From positions 1 to 64,000 of the forward strand of contig JBOHQX010000300.1 of NCBI GenBank assembly GCA_050732395.1: DNA of 64,000 nt, in the 5' to 3' direction. The notes under the pieces were generated by a model. It was not told the DNA's origin and searched no databases. It saw nothing but the letters and a program-made list of their open reading frames with translations. Positions 1 to 8,662 of this stretch are shown one piece after another. The DNA comes from JBIOXB01 sp050732395 (GTDB lineage: Bacteria; Zhuqueibacterota; Zhuqueibacteria; Zhuqueibacterales; Zhuqueibacteraceae). The translations under genes and the position numbers were made by a program. Position 1 is the first letter of the stretch, and each line of letters starts with the position of its first letter.

Positions 1-1334
1 GTATCAGGGTGTATTGTAAATCCTTGTGCGGAACAACGTAAATCTGGATAGCAAGGACCAAATGGCGCTTTTATGGTCGCCCATGTCATTTCGTGAAGAA
101 AACTAACGCCGCCTCCCCATCCCCGAGTGCCAAACCAAGTTGTTCCGTCTGCAGCATTTTCAATGGCATAGATTTCATTGTGCGCACAAGTATCGAATTC
201 ATTTCCGTCGGATTGAGCCCAGCCCGTCTGATCAAATCGAAGGACCCCTATGCCGTTGAATCCAAACCATGCCTGCCCTCGTTTCTGATCGGTCTCAATG
301 GCCTTGACCAGATAACGTCCACTGCTCAAATCGACCGTTCTACCTTCGCGCGTATGAATCTCTTCGAACGCTTCCCACGTGCCATTGTAGCGCAGCACAC
401 CCCCGTTGCGGGTGCCAAACCACAGATTCCTGTAACCATCTTCCCGAATGGCCTGAATTCTATTGTCCGGCAAAAAGTCCGAAATGGAAAATGAATCCAG
501 CGAGTGGCCATTGTAGCGCTTGATCCCTTGTTCCATGGTACCAAACCAGTAGTTGCCATCCCAATCTTGCTCTATGGCCAAAATGGCGCGTGGAAGCAAC
601 GGGATGCTTTCCTCCAGCCACATGCCGTTATGAAGGCGCCAAACACCATAACCAATTGTCGCTGCCCATAGATCTTTATTCAGGTCTTCAAAAAGGTCGC
701 TTATGATATGCGTGCCTATCGCTCCTGGTGCAGGCTGCAACTCTCCCCTTTTATCGAGAAAGAAAAGGCCGTGCAGTGTTGCAAACCAAGTAACGCCGTC
801 TTTGTCGACCAGAATATCCCTGAATGCGTTCCTCGCAGTAGTAAATTGCTCCGCTGAAAAACTATCTGCGGAACTAAAAGTAAGATGAAATGCAGCCCGG
901 GAAGCGGCGATCCAGAAGCTCTTGCCATTTTCCTGTGAAATACCATGGATGGTCTCATTGGTTAATATTTCCGGCCCGGTCGTAAATTTTCCGTGTTCAT
1001 AAAAGCTGACCCCACGATTTGTGCCGAACCAGAGACGTCCAAAGGAGTCTCTTGCAACGGCAAGGACCGAGTCATTGACAAGTCCATCGGCCTGAGTGAA
1101 ATTCGTGAGCTGACCGTCGAACCGAGTTACGCCATGTCTTGTGCCGAACCACAAAACAGAAGTCGTGTCGGTTACGTTGAAATCCTCAAAAATCGTGTAG
1201 ATTTGAACATCGCCGAGCCCATCTGCAGTCGTAAACGATTTCCATGGCGAGTACTGCGCCATACATGGAGGCAAGGCTATTAGCAAGAAAGCCAAACAGC
1301 TCAGCCGAGTCCTTTTTGATTTTAGCTCCAACAT
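1..1334 (-). CDS. Secreted Reg_prop beta-propeller protein (3' end outside window)
   Basis: The minus frame from ATG 1334 is open to the left edge (about 444 residues, no stop), so the C-terminus is missing. GGAG lies about five bases before the ATG. The N-terminus is a signal peptide (basic LKSKRTR, a hydrophobic run, cleavage near CMAQ). What follows is repeated blades of the two-component-regulator propeller type: LWFGTRHGVTRFDG, LWFGTNRGVSFYEHGK, TWFATLHGLFFLDKRGEL, YWFGTMEQGIKRYNG, LWFGTRNGGVLRYNG and AWFGFNGIGVLRFDQ. Such propellers form the periplasmic sensor of hybrid histidine kinases or stand alone in secreted proteins; the visible part cannot decide between a kinase, another regulator and a sorting domain at the end. 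The blade repeats make the family call firm. Confidence 0.85.
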   Translation of the reverse strand, partial: MLELKSKRTRLSCLAFLLIALPPCMAQYSPWKSFTTADGLGDVQIYTIFEDFNVTDTTSVLWFGTRHGVTRFDGQLTNFTQADGLVNDSVLAVARDSFGRLWFGTNRGVSFYEHGKFTTGPEILTNETIHGISQENGKSFWIAASRAAFHLTFSSADSFSAEQFTTARNAFRDILVDKDGVTWFATLHGLFFLDKRGELQPAPGAIGTHIISDLFEDLNKDLWAATIGYGVWRLHNGMWLEESIPLLPRAILAIEQDWDGNYWFGTMEQGIKRYNGHSLDSFSISDFLPDNRIQAIREDGYRNLWFGTRNGGVLRYNGTWEAFEEIHTREGRTVDLSSGRYLVKAIETDQKRGQAWFGFNGIGVLRFDQTGWAQSDGNEFDTCAHNEIYAIENAADGTTWFGTRGWGGGVSFLHEMTWATIKAPFGPCYPDLRCSAQGFTIHPD

Positions 1335-1858
1335 ATCTCCGTGAAAGACATATTCATTAAACCATTATTTTTTCATGCCCTACGGGACAGTGCAATCTTA
1401 ACACAGCAACAAATGGAGAGGGTATTGAATGGCGCAGATGAAGTCAGCTTTTTGAAAAGTTGCAGGATCGTGCATTCTGAAAGAAAGACCCCTTCTATGA
1501 GTAATTTCTCTCACTGAGAGTTCATTTTTTCACCCTCGGAAGAAGTATTTCAATCACGACTCTGGTCAGGGATGTGGGAGCGTGCCAGGAAAGGTGTTTG
1601 CGCTGCGATTATTGCAAGCGCCCATAACTGCCCCAAGCACTTATCATGCACTCAAGTGTAAGTTAGAGCCGATTCTCACCCTGCAATCTAATAAGCTCAC
1701 ATTTAAACGCAAGTTCAAAATTGGAGTGCAGGGCGGTATGCAAATATCGCCGATCGCGAGCGTGGCAATAAAGAGAACCAGTTTGCTCGCAAGCTGGCTG
1801 GAAGCATGCTCTATTGTAAATCTGTTCATCCCTGCATTTGCAAAAATGTGAACTTTTC
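1335..1858. other. Intergenic region, no supported gene
   Basis: This is an AT-rich spacer between the divergent propeller gene and the arginine cluster. Short open frames at 1582-1851 (+) and 1644-1829 (-) overlap each other, have no family resemblance or convincing ribosome-binding site, and look like chance. I see no RNA gene here. Confidence 0.5.
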
Positions 1859-1886
1859 TTGATTATTGTGCCAGAGCTTATATATT
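1859..1886 (+). promoter_or_regulatory. Candidate sigma-70 promoter of the arginine cluster
   Basis: TTGATT at 1859-1864 and TATATT at 1881-1886 are separated by 16 bases and sit about 110 bases before the argG fusion start. This is a pattern match only; the consensus used by this lineage is not known to me. Confidence 0.35.
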
Positions 1887-1994
1887 ACGGCGATTTGTCT
1901 TAGGTTTGCAATGGCCAAGCGCCTATTTGTTCTTTTACGAAGAAACGCAACTCGCGCAACTGGAACGTTGCGCTACACTGGACGAATACGAAAG

Positions 1995-3782
1995 ATGAAC
2001 ACCGAATCTCACCGCCGAACAGAACCCTTCATTATCGAAGTGGCTTCAGAAGCCCACCTCCAATACGCCGAGCAAATCAGCCGCATGTTGGAGGAGAGTG
2101 CCAAAGCGCGCGGCATTGGCATCGCGAAGCGGCCGCCGGAATACCTCGCGCAGAAAATGCGCGAAGGCAAGGCCGTCGTCGCTTTTCACCAAAGCGGCAA
2201 GCTCGTGGGTTTCAGCTACATCGAAACCTGGACGCACGGCAAGTACGTGGCCAACTCCGGACTGATCGTCGATCCGGAGTTCAGAAATACCGGCCTGGGC
2301 AAGAGAATCAAGCACGCCATTTTCGAGCTGTCGCGCAAGAAATATCCCAACGCCAAAATCTTCTCGATCACCACCAGCCACGCGGTGATGAAGATGAACA
2401 CCGAGCTGGGGTTCAAACCGGCTCCTTTTTCCGAATTGACAACCGATAGCGAATTTTGGGACGGCTGCAAGACCTGCCGCAATTACGATATTCTCTCGCG
2501 CAACAACCGCAAACACTGCCTGTGCACCGGATTGCTTTTTGATCCTCACGACGAACGCACCGTCTCCATCAAAAAGCGGGAGAATCGTTTGGTCGTGCTG
2601 GCGTTCAGCGGCGGCTTGGATACCTCCTATTGCGCGAAATATTTATCGGCAGAGCTCGATCTCGAAGTTCATTCCGTCGCGGTCAACACCGGCGGCTTCA
2701 CCGCCGCGGAGTTGGCGGAGATCGAAAACATGGCGTATCGTTTGGGCGTGAAGAAGCACGTGATTCTTGACGAGACCGATCATTACTACCAAAAGTGCAT
2801 CAAATATCTCATCTTTGGCAACGTGCTCAAGAACAACACCTATCCCCTCTCCGCCAGCGCCGAGCGTGTTTTTCAAGCCACGGCTTTGGCGCAATACGCT
2901 CGTGACGTTAAAGCTGGAAGCATTGCGCATGGCAGCACCGGTCTGGACAACGATCAAGTGCGCTTCGATATTGCGTTCAGCATTCTCATGCCCGAAGCAA
3001 CCATCCTGGCGCCGATTCGCGATCAGCATATCTCGCGCAATGCCGAGATCGAATATCTCAAGAAACACAAGATTGAATTCGATTGGGTCAAGGCGCAATA
3101 TTCCGTGAACAAAGGCCTGTGGGGAACGACGATTGGGGGCAGAGAAACTTTCACTTCCTCCGAATCGCTGCCGGAAGAAGCCTTTCCCACGCGTTTTGAC
3201 AATCCCGAGCCGCAGACGATTGAGCTGCATTTCAAAAAAGGCGAGTTGCTTGGGATCAATGATGCGCCCTGCGAGCATCCGGTGCAGGCCATTCAACTTC
3301 TCGAAAAAATAGCCGGACCTTACGCCATTGGCCGCGACATTCACGTCGACGATACCACGATCGGCATCAAAGATCGCATCGGGTTCGAAGCGGCCGCGCC
3401 ACTGGTGATCATCAAAGCGCATCATGCGCTCGAAAAGCACGTTTTGACCAAATGGCAATTGTATTGGAAAGAGCAATTGGCGGATTGGTACGGCAACATG
3501 CTGCACGAAGGCCAGTTTCTCGATCCGGTGATGCGCAACATCGAAGGTTTTTTGGAAGATGCGCAGAAAAATGTTTCGGGCACAGTCTCGGTCCATTTGG
3601 CGCCCTATCGTTTTCAAATCCTCGGCATCAGCTCGCCGCATGATTTGTTGTCGCCGGAATTTTCCGTTTATAACGAAGCCTATCATTCCTGGACCGGTGA
3701 GGATGCCCGTGGTTTTGCCAAAATGCTGGCGAATCCCTACATGATTTACTACAAGGTGAATCGAAACAATGAACAAAGCTAG
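1995..3782 (+). CDS. argG: GNAT acetyltransferase-argininosuccinate synthase fusion
   Basis: One 595-residue protein joins two enzymes. Residues 1-180 are a GNAT domain (acetyl-CoA-binding stretch LIVDPEFRNTGLGKRIK near 90-106) ending in a cysteine cluster, CKTC at 158-161 and CLC at 175-177, that could bind metal. Residues about 198-595 are argininosuccinate synthase: the ATP pyrophosphatase loop AFSGGLDTSYC and the TGLDNDQVRFD segment are clear. ArgG joins citrulline and aspartate using ATP. The GNAT half may acetylate glutamate, the first step of the pathway, but that is inferred from context. The frame is open back to 1866, but the first 43 codons look non-coding, so ATG 1995 is preferred. 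It overlaps argC by 14 bases, implying one transcript. Confidence 0.9.
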   Translation: MNTESHRRTEPFIIEVASEAHLQYAEQISRMLEESAKARGIGIAKRPPEYLAQKMREGKAVVAFHQSGKLVGFSYIETWTHGKYVANSGLIVDPEFRNTGLGKRIKHAIFELSRKKYPNAKIFSITTSHAVMKMNTELGFKPAPFSELTTDSEFWDGCKTCRNYDILSRNNRKHCLCTGLLFDPHDERTVSIKKRENRLVVLAFSGGLDTSYCAKYLSAELDLEVHSVAVNTGGFTAAELAEIENMAYRLGVKKHVILDETDHYYQKCIKYLIFGNVLKNNTYPLSASAERVFQATALAQYARDVKAGSIAHGSTGLDNDQVRFDIAFSILMPEATILAPIRDQHISRNAEIEYLKKHKIEFDWVKAQYSVNKGLWGTTIGGRETFTSSESLPEEAFPTRFDNPEPQTIELHFKKGELLGINDAPCEHPVQAIQLLEKIAGPYAIGRDIHVDDTTIGIKDRIGFEAAAPLVIIKAHHALEKHVLTKWQLYWKEQLADWYGNMLHEGQFLDPVMRNIEGFLEDAQKNVSGTVSVHLAPYRFQILGISSPHDLLSPEFSVYNEAYHSWTGEDARGFAKMLANPYMIYYKVNRNNEQS

Positions 3783-4743
3783 AGCCGGCATCGCAGGTGC
3801 GAGCGGCTACACCGGCGGCGAGCTGATGCGCATTCTTTTGCAACATCCCGACACCGAGATACGCGCCGCGCACAGCCGTAACCATGCCGGAAAACCGGTG
3901 TCGGAGATTCACGCCGATTTGCTTGGTGGGACTGAGCTCAAATTTTCCAGTGCGATCGGGGATGATCTCGACGTGCTATTTCTTTGCTTGGGGCATGGTG
4001 AATCGGCAAAATACCTGGCCCAACATCCCGTCAAGGATCGCGTCAAGATCATCGATTTCAGTCAGGATCACCGGCTCGCGGGCGCTTCCTCTCATGATTT
4101 CGTCTATGGTCTTCCCGAGCTGCATCAAACCGCAATTGCAGCCGCCACGCGCGTGGCCAATCCGGGATGTTTTGCGACGTGCATTCAGCTCGCGCTCTTG
4201 CCGCTGGCCAAGGTGGGATTGATTCAACGCGAAGTGCACGTTAGCGCGATTACCGGCTCGACCGGCGCCGGGCAGGCGCTCACGGAAACCGGCCACTTCA
4301 GTTGGCGCAACAACAACGCGCAAGTTTACAAAGCTTTCGAGCATCAGCATCTCGGCGAGATTTATCAAGGCCTGAAATTCCTGCAGCCCAAGTGGAATGC
4401 GCAGATCAACTTCATTCCATTTCGCGGCAACTTCACGCGCGGCATTCTGAGCGCGCTCTATCTGGATTACGAATCGTCGTTGGATGCAGCCTATGAGCTT
4501 TTTTTGAAGTATTATGCCGCCCATCCTTTTGTGCACCTCAGCCGCAGAAACCCCGATGTCAAACAGGTGCTGAACACGAACAATTGCGTCCTCTATTTGC
4601 AAAAGCATGCAGAAAAACTTCTGGTGATCAGCGTGCTCGATAATCTGCTCAAGGGCGCGTCCGGGCAGGCGGTGCAGAATATGAATCTCATGTTCGGTTT
4701 TGAAGAGACGGCGGGGTTGAGGCTGAAAGCCATTGCATTCTAG
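3769..4743 (+). CDS. argC: N-acetyl-gamma-glutamyl-phosphate reductase
   Basis: 324 residues, a normal length. ArgC reduces N-acetylglutamyl phosphate to the semialdehyde with NADPH, the third step of arginine synthesis. The N-terminal dinucleotide-binding loop is AGIAGASGYTGGELMRIL, and the catalytic cysteine is C134 in VANPGCFATC. GSTGAGQALTE and the C-terminal LLKGASGQAVQNMN match the family. It starts inside the end of the argG fusion (14-base overlap) and is followed directly by a MITE-like repeat. In this organism group the substrate could be the N-acetyl or the N-succinyl form; the sequence alone does not tell. Confidence 0.93.
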   Translation: MNKARAGIAGASGYTGGELMRILLQHPDTEIRAAHSRNHAGKPVSEIHADLLGGTELKFSSAIGDDLDVLFLCLGHGESAKYLAQHPVKDRVKIIDFSQDHRLAGASSHDFVYGLPELHQTAIAAATRVANPGCFATCIQLALLPLAKVGLIQREVHVSAITGSTGAGQALTETGHFSWRNNNAQVYKAFEHQHLGEIYQGLKFLQPKWNAQINFIPFRGNFTRGILSALYLDYESSLDAAYELFLKYYAAHPFVHLSRRNPDVKQVLNTNNCVLYLQKHAEKLLVISVLDNLLKGASGQAVQNMNLMFGFEETAGLRLKAIAF

Positions 4744-4745
4744 TC

Positions 4746-4884
4746 TCACAATGTCACGCTGGCGCTCAAAGCTCCCGTACTCTGTCATGCTGTAAGCATC
4801 TTCCCTAGGTCTTGGTGCAGCTCTCTTGGGAAGAAGCTTACAGCATGACAGACAGAGATGGCGCGAATTTAACTTAACATTGTC
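4746..4884. repeat. MITE-like inverted-repeat element, copy 1
   Basis: The core (about 4781-4853) is a palindrome whose arms begin CTGTCATGCTGTAAGCATC and end with the complement. It differs at about two of 72 positions from the core at 34739-34810. The right end, TAACTTAACATTGTC (4870-4884), is identical to the terminal repeat of that copy; the left end, right after the argC stop, is degenerate (ACAATGT kept). It encodes nothing and could act as a transcription terminator for argG-argC. Confidence 0.75.
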
Positions 4885-5015
4885 ACGCCAGTAGTCGATC
4901 TCAATATGATTAAATTTATGTAGATTCAGTTTTTGAATTGCACTTTGCATAGATGTACTATATGTAGGCGCTTGGAGAACCAAACATAGAATAAAATTCC
5001 AAAAGTTTCTTATAG

Positions 5016-5120
5016 CCAACGGATTAAAAAACGACCAACGGAAGATGAAATCCGTTGGTCGTTTCTTAATCCGTTGGGCAAAACGATTAAGAGCTTCTTT
5101 TGTGTTTAATCGTTTTGCCC
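5016..5120. repeat. Double palindrome (possible terminator)
   Basis: Two hairpins lie back to back. The first has arms of 27 bases (5016-5042 and 5051-5077) and an 8-base loop, and each arm contains the word CCAACGGA twice. The second pairs GGGCAAAACGATTAA (5076-5090) with its complement at 5106-5120. The same design occurs at 15598, 34614 and 53386. It lies between argC and argD and may attenuate or end transcription. Confidence 0.7.
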
Positions 5121-5241
5121 GAAATAGTTTTGCCTTTAATGTGTATCTTCCAAGTAAATTGTCACTCGGGAGGAGTCTCTTTGAGCATAACATCGTGCCT
5201 CACGTTTAAAAAGTTCCCTCCTGGATGACAGAAGGTGTTGC

Positions 5242-6450
5242 TTGGCGAACAAACTCCCAGTCGGGAGAAAGCCGCTGAATAGTTACGAATGCACAACGGG
5301 CTCGTTCATGCACCTCTTCGATGTTTACCCACTTTACGATATCGAGCCAGTAAGGGCGCGCGACGTTTACTTTTGGGATAATCGTGGCGCGCAGTATCTC
5401 GATTTTTACGGCGGGCACGCCGTGATTTCGATCGGGCACAGCCATCCACATTATGTTCAAAAACTCACGGAACAACTCAATCGCATCGGCTTCTACTCCA
5501 ATTCCGTCCAGATTCCGCTGCAACAAGAGTTGGCATCGAAACTAGGCGCGCTGTCGGGGTATGACGATTATCATCTTTTCTTGTGCAATTCCGGCGCGGA
5601 AGCCAATGAAAATGCGTTGAAGCTCGCATCGTTTCACAGCCGGCGAAAAGTGATTGTCGCCTTTGGGCATTCCTTCCACGGGAGAACTTCCGCCGCCGTT
5701 GCCGCTACCGACAATCCCAAAATCCGAGCACCGCTGAACCAGGTGCACGAGACCATTTTTCTCCCCTTGAACGACGAAGAAGATTTATTGAAGGTTTTTC
5801 AACGCCGTGATATCTGCGCCGTGATCATCGAGGGCATTCAAGGCATCGGTGGTATACACGTTCCCGAGTCGTGGTTCTTGGAAAGAATCCAATCGCTGTG
5901 CCAACAATCCGGCGCGTTGTTGATTCTCGATGAAGTCCAGTCGGGCTATGGACGTACGGGGAAATTCTTTGCGCATCAATACGCCCTCGTTCGGCCCGAT
6001 CTCATCACCATCGCCAAAGGCATGGGCAACGGTTTCCCGGTGGCGGGCGTGTTGATTCACCCCAAATTCAAGGCCTCACACGGACTGCTCGGAACGACCT
6101 TCGGTGGAAACCACCTCGCCTGCGCTGCCGCTGTGGCCGTGCTCGAAATCATTGCCCAGGAAAATCTCGTCGATCATAGCGGTGATCTAGGCGCTTATCT
6201 GCTCGAACAACTCCGGCAGATGACCAGAGGCATTCGCGAAATACGTGGCCGGGGATTGATGATTGGCATCGAACTGGAGTTTGCCAGCCAGGAAATCAGA
6301 AACAAGCTGCTGTTCGAGCATAAGATCTTCACCGGCTCGGCGCATGAAGCCAGCACGATCCGGCTGCTGCCGCCTTTGACGCTGGCAAGGCAACACGCCG
6401 ACCGGTTTCTCGAGTGTTTTGCTGCCGTTATGAAGCACCATCATGAATAG
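5242..6450 (+). CDS. argD: Acetylornithine aminotransferase (class III)
   Basis: A PLP-dependent class III aminotransferase, fourth step of arginine synthesis. It resembles the Bacteroidetes form: DVYPLYDIEPV, YLDFYGGHAVISIGHSHPHY, CNSGAEANENALKLA, SFHGRTSAAVAAT, LDEVQSGYGRTGKFFAH and the PLP lysine in IAKGMGNGFPVAG (K259). The reported start is TTG 5242, which has AAGG six bases upstream; however, homology starts at MHLFDVYPL, so ATG 5308 (381 residues) is a real alternative despite its poor ribosome site. It overlaps the metallophosphoesterase gene by eight bases. The position between argC and argB supports the arginine role; a class III aminotransferase for another omega-amino acid is less likely. 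Confidence 0.88.
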   Translation: MANKLPVGRKPLNSYECTTGSFMHLFDVYPLYDIEPVRARDVYFWDNRGAQYLDFYGGHAVISIGHSHPHYVQKLTEQLNRIGFYSNSVQIPLQQELASKLGALSGYDDYHLFLCNSGAEANENALKLASFHSRRKVIVAFGHSFHGRTSAAVAATDNPKIRAPLNQVHETIFLPLNDEEDLLKVFQRRDICAVIIEGIQGIGGIHVPESWFLERIQSLCQQSGALLILDEVQSGYGRTGKFFAHQYALVRPDLITIAKGMGNGFPVAGVLIHPKFKASHGLLGTTFGGNHLACAAAVAVLEIIAQENLVDHSGDLGAYLLEQLRQMTRGIREIRGRGLMIGIELEFASQEIRNKLLFEHKIFTGSAHEASTIRLLPPLTLARQHADRFLECFAAVMKHHHE

Positions 6451-7330
6451 CCAAATCAATCTGCCCATCGCGATCATCGGCGACACCCAGCGCACGTCGC
6501 GGCTGGAAAGATCACTCTTGCTGCGCGAGCAAAACGACGCGGAACGCGAGCGGCTCTTGCGGAGCTTGTTTGACACTGAGCTCGGACTGCTGGTGCATCT
6601 GGGAGATATGGTCGTGAACGGCTCATCCCTACAGGCGTGGCAGGAATTCGATCGCCTCTTCGCGCCCATTTTTGCCAACGGCATACCCATTGTCCCGCTC
6701 CTGGGAAACCACGAATACTGGGGCAATAGGCGGCGAATGCTGTCCCACCTCGCCGCAAGATTTCCAGGATTGGAAGACACGCTTTGGAGCGCGCGCCTCC
6801 ATGCCGGCGTCGGACTGATCATGATCGATTCCAACATTTCCGCGTTCTCCCGGGCTGACTGGACGAAGCAAATCAATTGGTTCGAAAATACCTTGCGGAA
6901 CATGGATGAAGATCCGAGCGTCCGCGCCATTGTGGTGTTCTCCCACCATCCGCCCTTCACCAATAGCGCGACAATCAAAGACGCGCCCTTTTTTCAGGAG
7001 AGCTTTTTGCCAGCCTTTTTTTCGTCTCCCAAAACGGCGGCATTTATCAGTGGCCACGTTCATGGTTACGAACGTTTCGAGTCGAATGACAAGACGTTTG
7101 TGGTTTCAGGCGGCGGTGGCGGGCCGCGGTTGCGCTTGCATCGGGGCAGGAAGGCGCGGCACAAGGACCAATTCCAGGGCGTTGGGCCCCGGCCGTTCAA
7201 CTACATGTTGATTTATCCAGAAGACGACCAGCTGCAGATCGAAGTCATGGGCCTGGACAAGGGGGATCTGCAGATTCACACCATCGACAAACTCACGCTG
7301 CGCTATTCAATCCCAGCGAACCCATCGTAA
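6443..7330 (+). CDS. Calcineurin-like metallophosphoesterase
   Basis: 295 residues with the metallophosphoesterase motifs in order: IIGDTQ (near 11-15; the usual GDxH histidine is replaced by glutamine), HLGDMV, LLGNHEYWG, FSHHPPF and ISGHVHGYERF. These ligands normally hold two metal ions for hydrolysis of phosphoesters. The substrate is unknown. There is no signal peptide, so it is probably cytoplasmic. It overlaps argD by eight bases and precedes a small membrane protein and argB, so it is very likely co-transcribed with arginine synthesis; a role in removing a phosphorylated intermediate or nucleotide would be a guess. The glutamine at the first motif could alter metal binding. Confidence 0.85.
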   Translation: MNSQINLPIAIIGDTQRTSRLERSLLLREQNDAERERLLRSLFDTELGLLVHLGDMVVNGSSLQAWQEFDRLFAPIFANGIPIVPLLGNHEYWGNRRRMLSHLAARFPGLEDTLWSARLHAGVGLIMIDSNISAFSRADWTKQINWFENTLRNMDEDPSVRAIVVFSHHPPFTNSATIKDAPFFQESFLPAFFSSPKTAAFISGHVHGYERFESNDKTFVVSGGGGGPRLRLHRGRKARHKDQFQGVGPRPFNYMLIYPEDDQLQIEVMGLDKGDLQIHTIDKLTLRYSIPANPS

Positions 7331-7341
7331 AGGAAATCGCC

Positions 7342-7710
7342 ATGGACCGTGCGCTCAATCAAAGACTTGCCGACGAAGTGTTTGTCGTGCTGCGCGACAC
7401 CAGCCCGGAGTCATACCATGATGTGCTTCATATTGTCGCGATGCGGCGTCGCTTTCGGCCGCCGCACATTGGTTTGCAGAACGTCATCGATCAGGTTTTG
7501 CACACGGCTTACGCCGCGATTGTGTTTTTGCCTGTTCTGTTTTGGCCTTCGTATTGGACGGCGGCCTTGAGCGGTTTCCTGCTCGGTGGCATCCGGGAAG
7601 TGGAACAATACAAGAATGTCGATCTCATGATTCTCATGCTACGGGACCGGATACAAGATGCTTTCTTCTTCGCACTGGGGGCAGTTATGGTCTACCACCT
7701 CTCAAGATAA
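7342..7710 (+). CDS. Small membrane protein in the arginine cluster
   Basis: 122 residues, family not recognised. An N-terminal charged part is followed by hydrophobic stretches near residues 52-66 (AYAAIVFLPVLFWPSYW) and 68-78, a charged segment, and a last hydrophobic run at 108-119, fitting two or three membrane passes. It starts 11 bases after the metallophosphoesterase and ends two bases before argB, so it is translated from the arginine mRNA. It could be a membrane partner of the phosphoesterase, but nothing in the sequence proves this. Confidence 0.7.
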   Translation: MDRALNQRLADEVFVVLRDTSPESYHDVLHIVAMRRRFRPPHIGLQNVIDQVLHTAYAAIVFLPVLFWPSYWTAALSGFLLGGIREVEQYKNVDLMILMLRDRIQDAFFFALGAVMVYHLSR

Positions 7711-7712
7711 GC

Positions 7713-8510
7713 ATGGAAAATCTCCTCATTGTAAAGATCGGCGGCAACGTCATTGACCAAGGTGAGGCTCTGGCGTCATTCCTGGATGATTTTGCGCATC
7801 TCGCCACCAAAAAAATTCTCGTGCACGGTGGAGGCAAATTGGCCACTGAAGTTTCTCACGCGCTTGGAATCGAAGCTATCATGGTGGAGGGTCGCCGCAT
7901 TACCGATCAAGAAACCTTGAAAGTTGTCACCATGGTGTATGGCGGTTGGATCAACAAAACCCTGGTCAGCGGCCTGCAAGCACGTGGCTGCAACGCCCTG
8001 GGCTTGACGGGCGCCGATGCCGATGTGGTCGTGGCAAAAAAACGGCAACATCCGGATATCGATTTCGGCTTTGTCGGGGACATCGACCGGGTCAATGGAG
8101 CGGCAATTGTGCACTTTTTGCAAGCCGGACTTACGCCTGTGTTTGCGCCTTTGACGCATGACGGTCAGGGTACGATGCTCAACACCAATGCGGATACGAT
8201 CGCGGCGGCACTGGCGCGCGCAATGCTGCCGTATTTTCGCACCACACTGATTTATTGCTTTGATAAAAAAGGCGTATTGGCAGCAGCGGACGAGGATGCA
8301 GTAATTGCCAACCTGACGTTTGCGCAATATCAGGAATTGAGAAAGAAGGGTGTCATCTCCAAAGGCATGATACCCAAATTGGATGAATCGTTTGCGGCGT
8401 TGGCTGCCGGCGCGGAAGCAATAGTCCTGTGCCATGCTTCGCAATTGCGGCTGGTGGTGCATGGGGATGAATCGGTGGGAACGCGGCTGAGCGTCAAGAC
8501 TTTCAATTAG
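7713..8510 (+). CDS. argB: Acetylglutamate kinase
   Basis: 265 residues of the amino acid kinase fold. ArgB phosphorylates N-acetylglutamate with ATP, the second step of arginine synthesis. LLIVKIGGNVID (phosphate loop), ILVHGGGKLATEV, VEGRRITDQETL, LGLTGADADVV, MLNTNADTIAAALA and KKGVISKGMIPKLD are typical. The frame is open upstream to 7542, but that part lies over the previous gene; ATG 7713, two bases after the preceding stop, is the fitting start. It closes the arginine block. The short form resembles Bacteroidetes kinases without the N-terminal helix linked to arginine feedback, so allosteric control is uncertain. Confidence 0.93.
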   Translation: MENLLIVKIGGNVIDQGEALASFLDDFAHLATKKILVHGGGKLATEVSHALGIEAIMVEGRRITDQETLKVVTMVYGGWINKTLVSGLQARGCNALGLTGADADVVVAKKRQHPDIDFGFVGDIDRVNGAAIVHFLQAGLTPVFAPLTHDGQGTMLNTNADTIAAALARAMLPYFRTTLIYCFDKKGVLAAADEDAVIANLTFAQYQELRKKGVISKGMIPKLDESFAALAAGAEAIVLCHASQLRLVVHGDESVGTRLSVKTFN

Positions 8511-8662
8511 ACAATCGGCTAGGGAAAAATTCGAAGCCCCCTGCGTCGGAATCGAAAACTTCCATGAGGGAAATCAACCATTCAATTACCTTGACATTGT
8601 CACGTTTTAAATTACCCCTAGGCCAAAAGGGAAACACGGAGCCCACGAAGAAGACGAAATAA

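Noticed and set aside
1582..1851. 89-codon open frame before the arginine cluster
   Set aside because: It has no ribosome site or homology, and an overlapping frame of similar length lies on the other strand.
2643..3791. 382-codon minus-strand open frame opposite argG
   Set aside because: It lies wholly antisense to a well-conserved enzyme and has no family resemblance; codon bias of the real gene explains it.
3976..5193. 405-codon minus-strand open frame across argC and the following repeats
   Set aside because: It is antisense to argC and runs through the MITE-like element and palindromes, with no domain.
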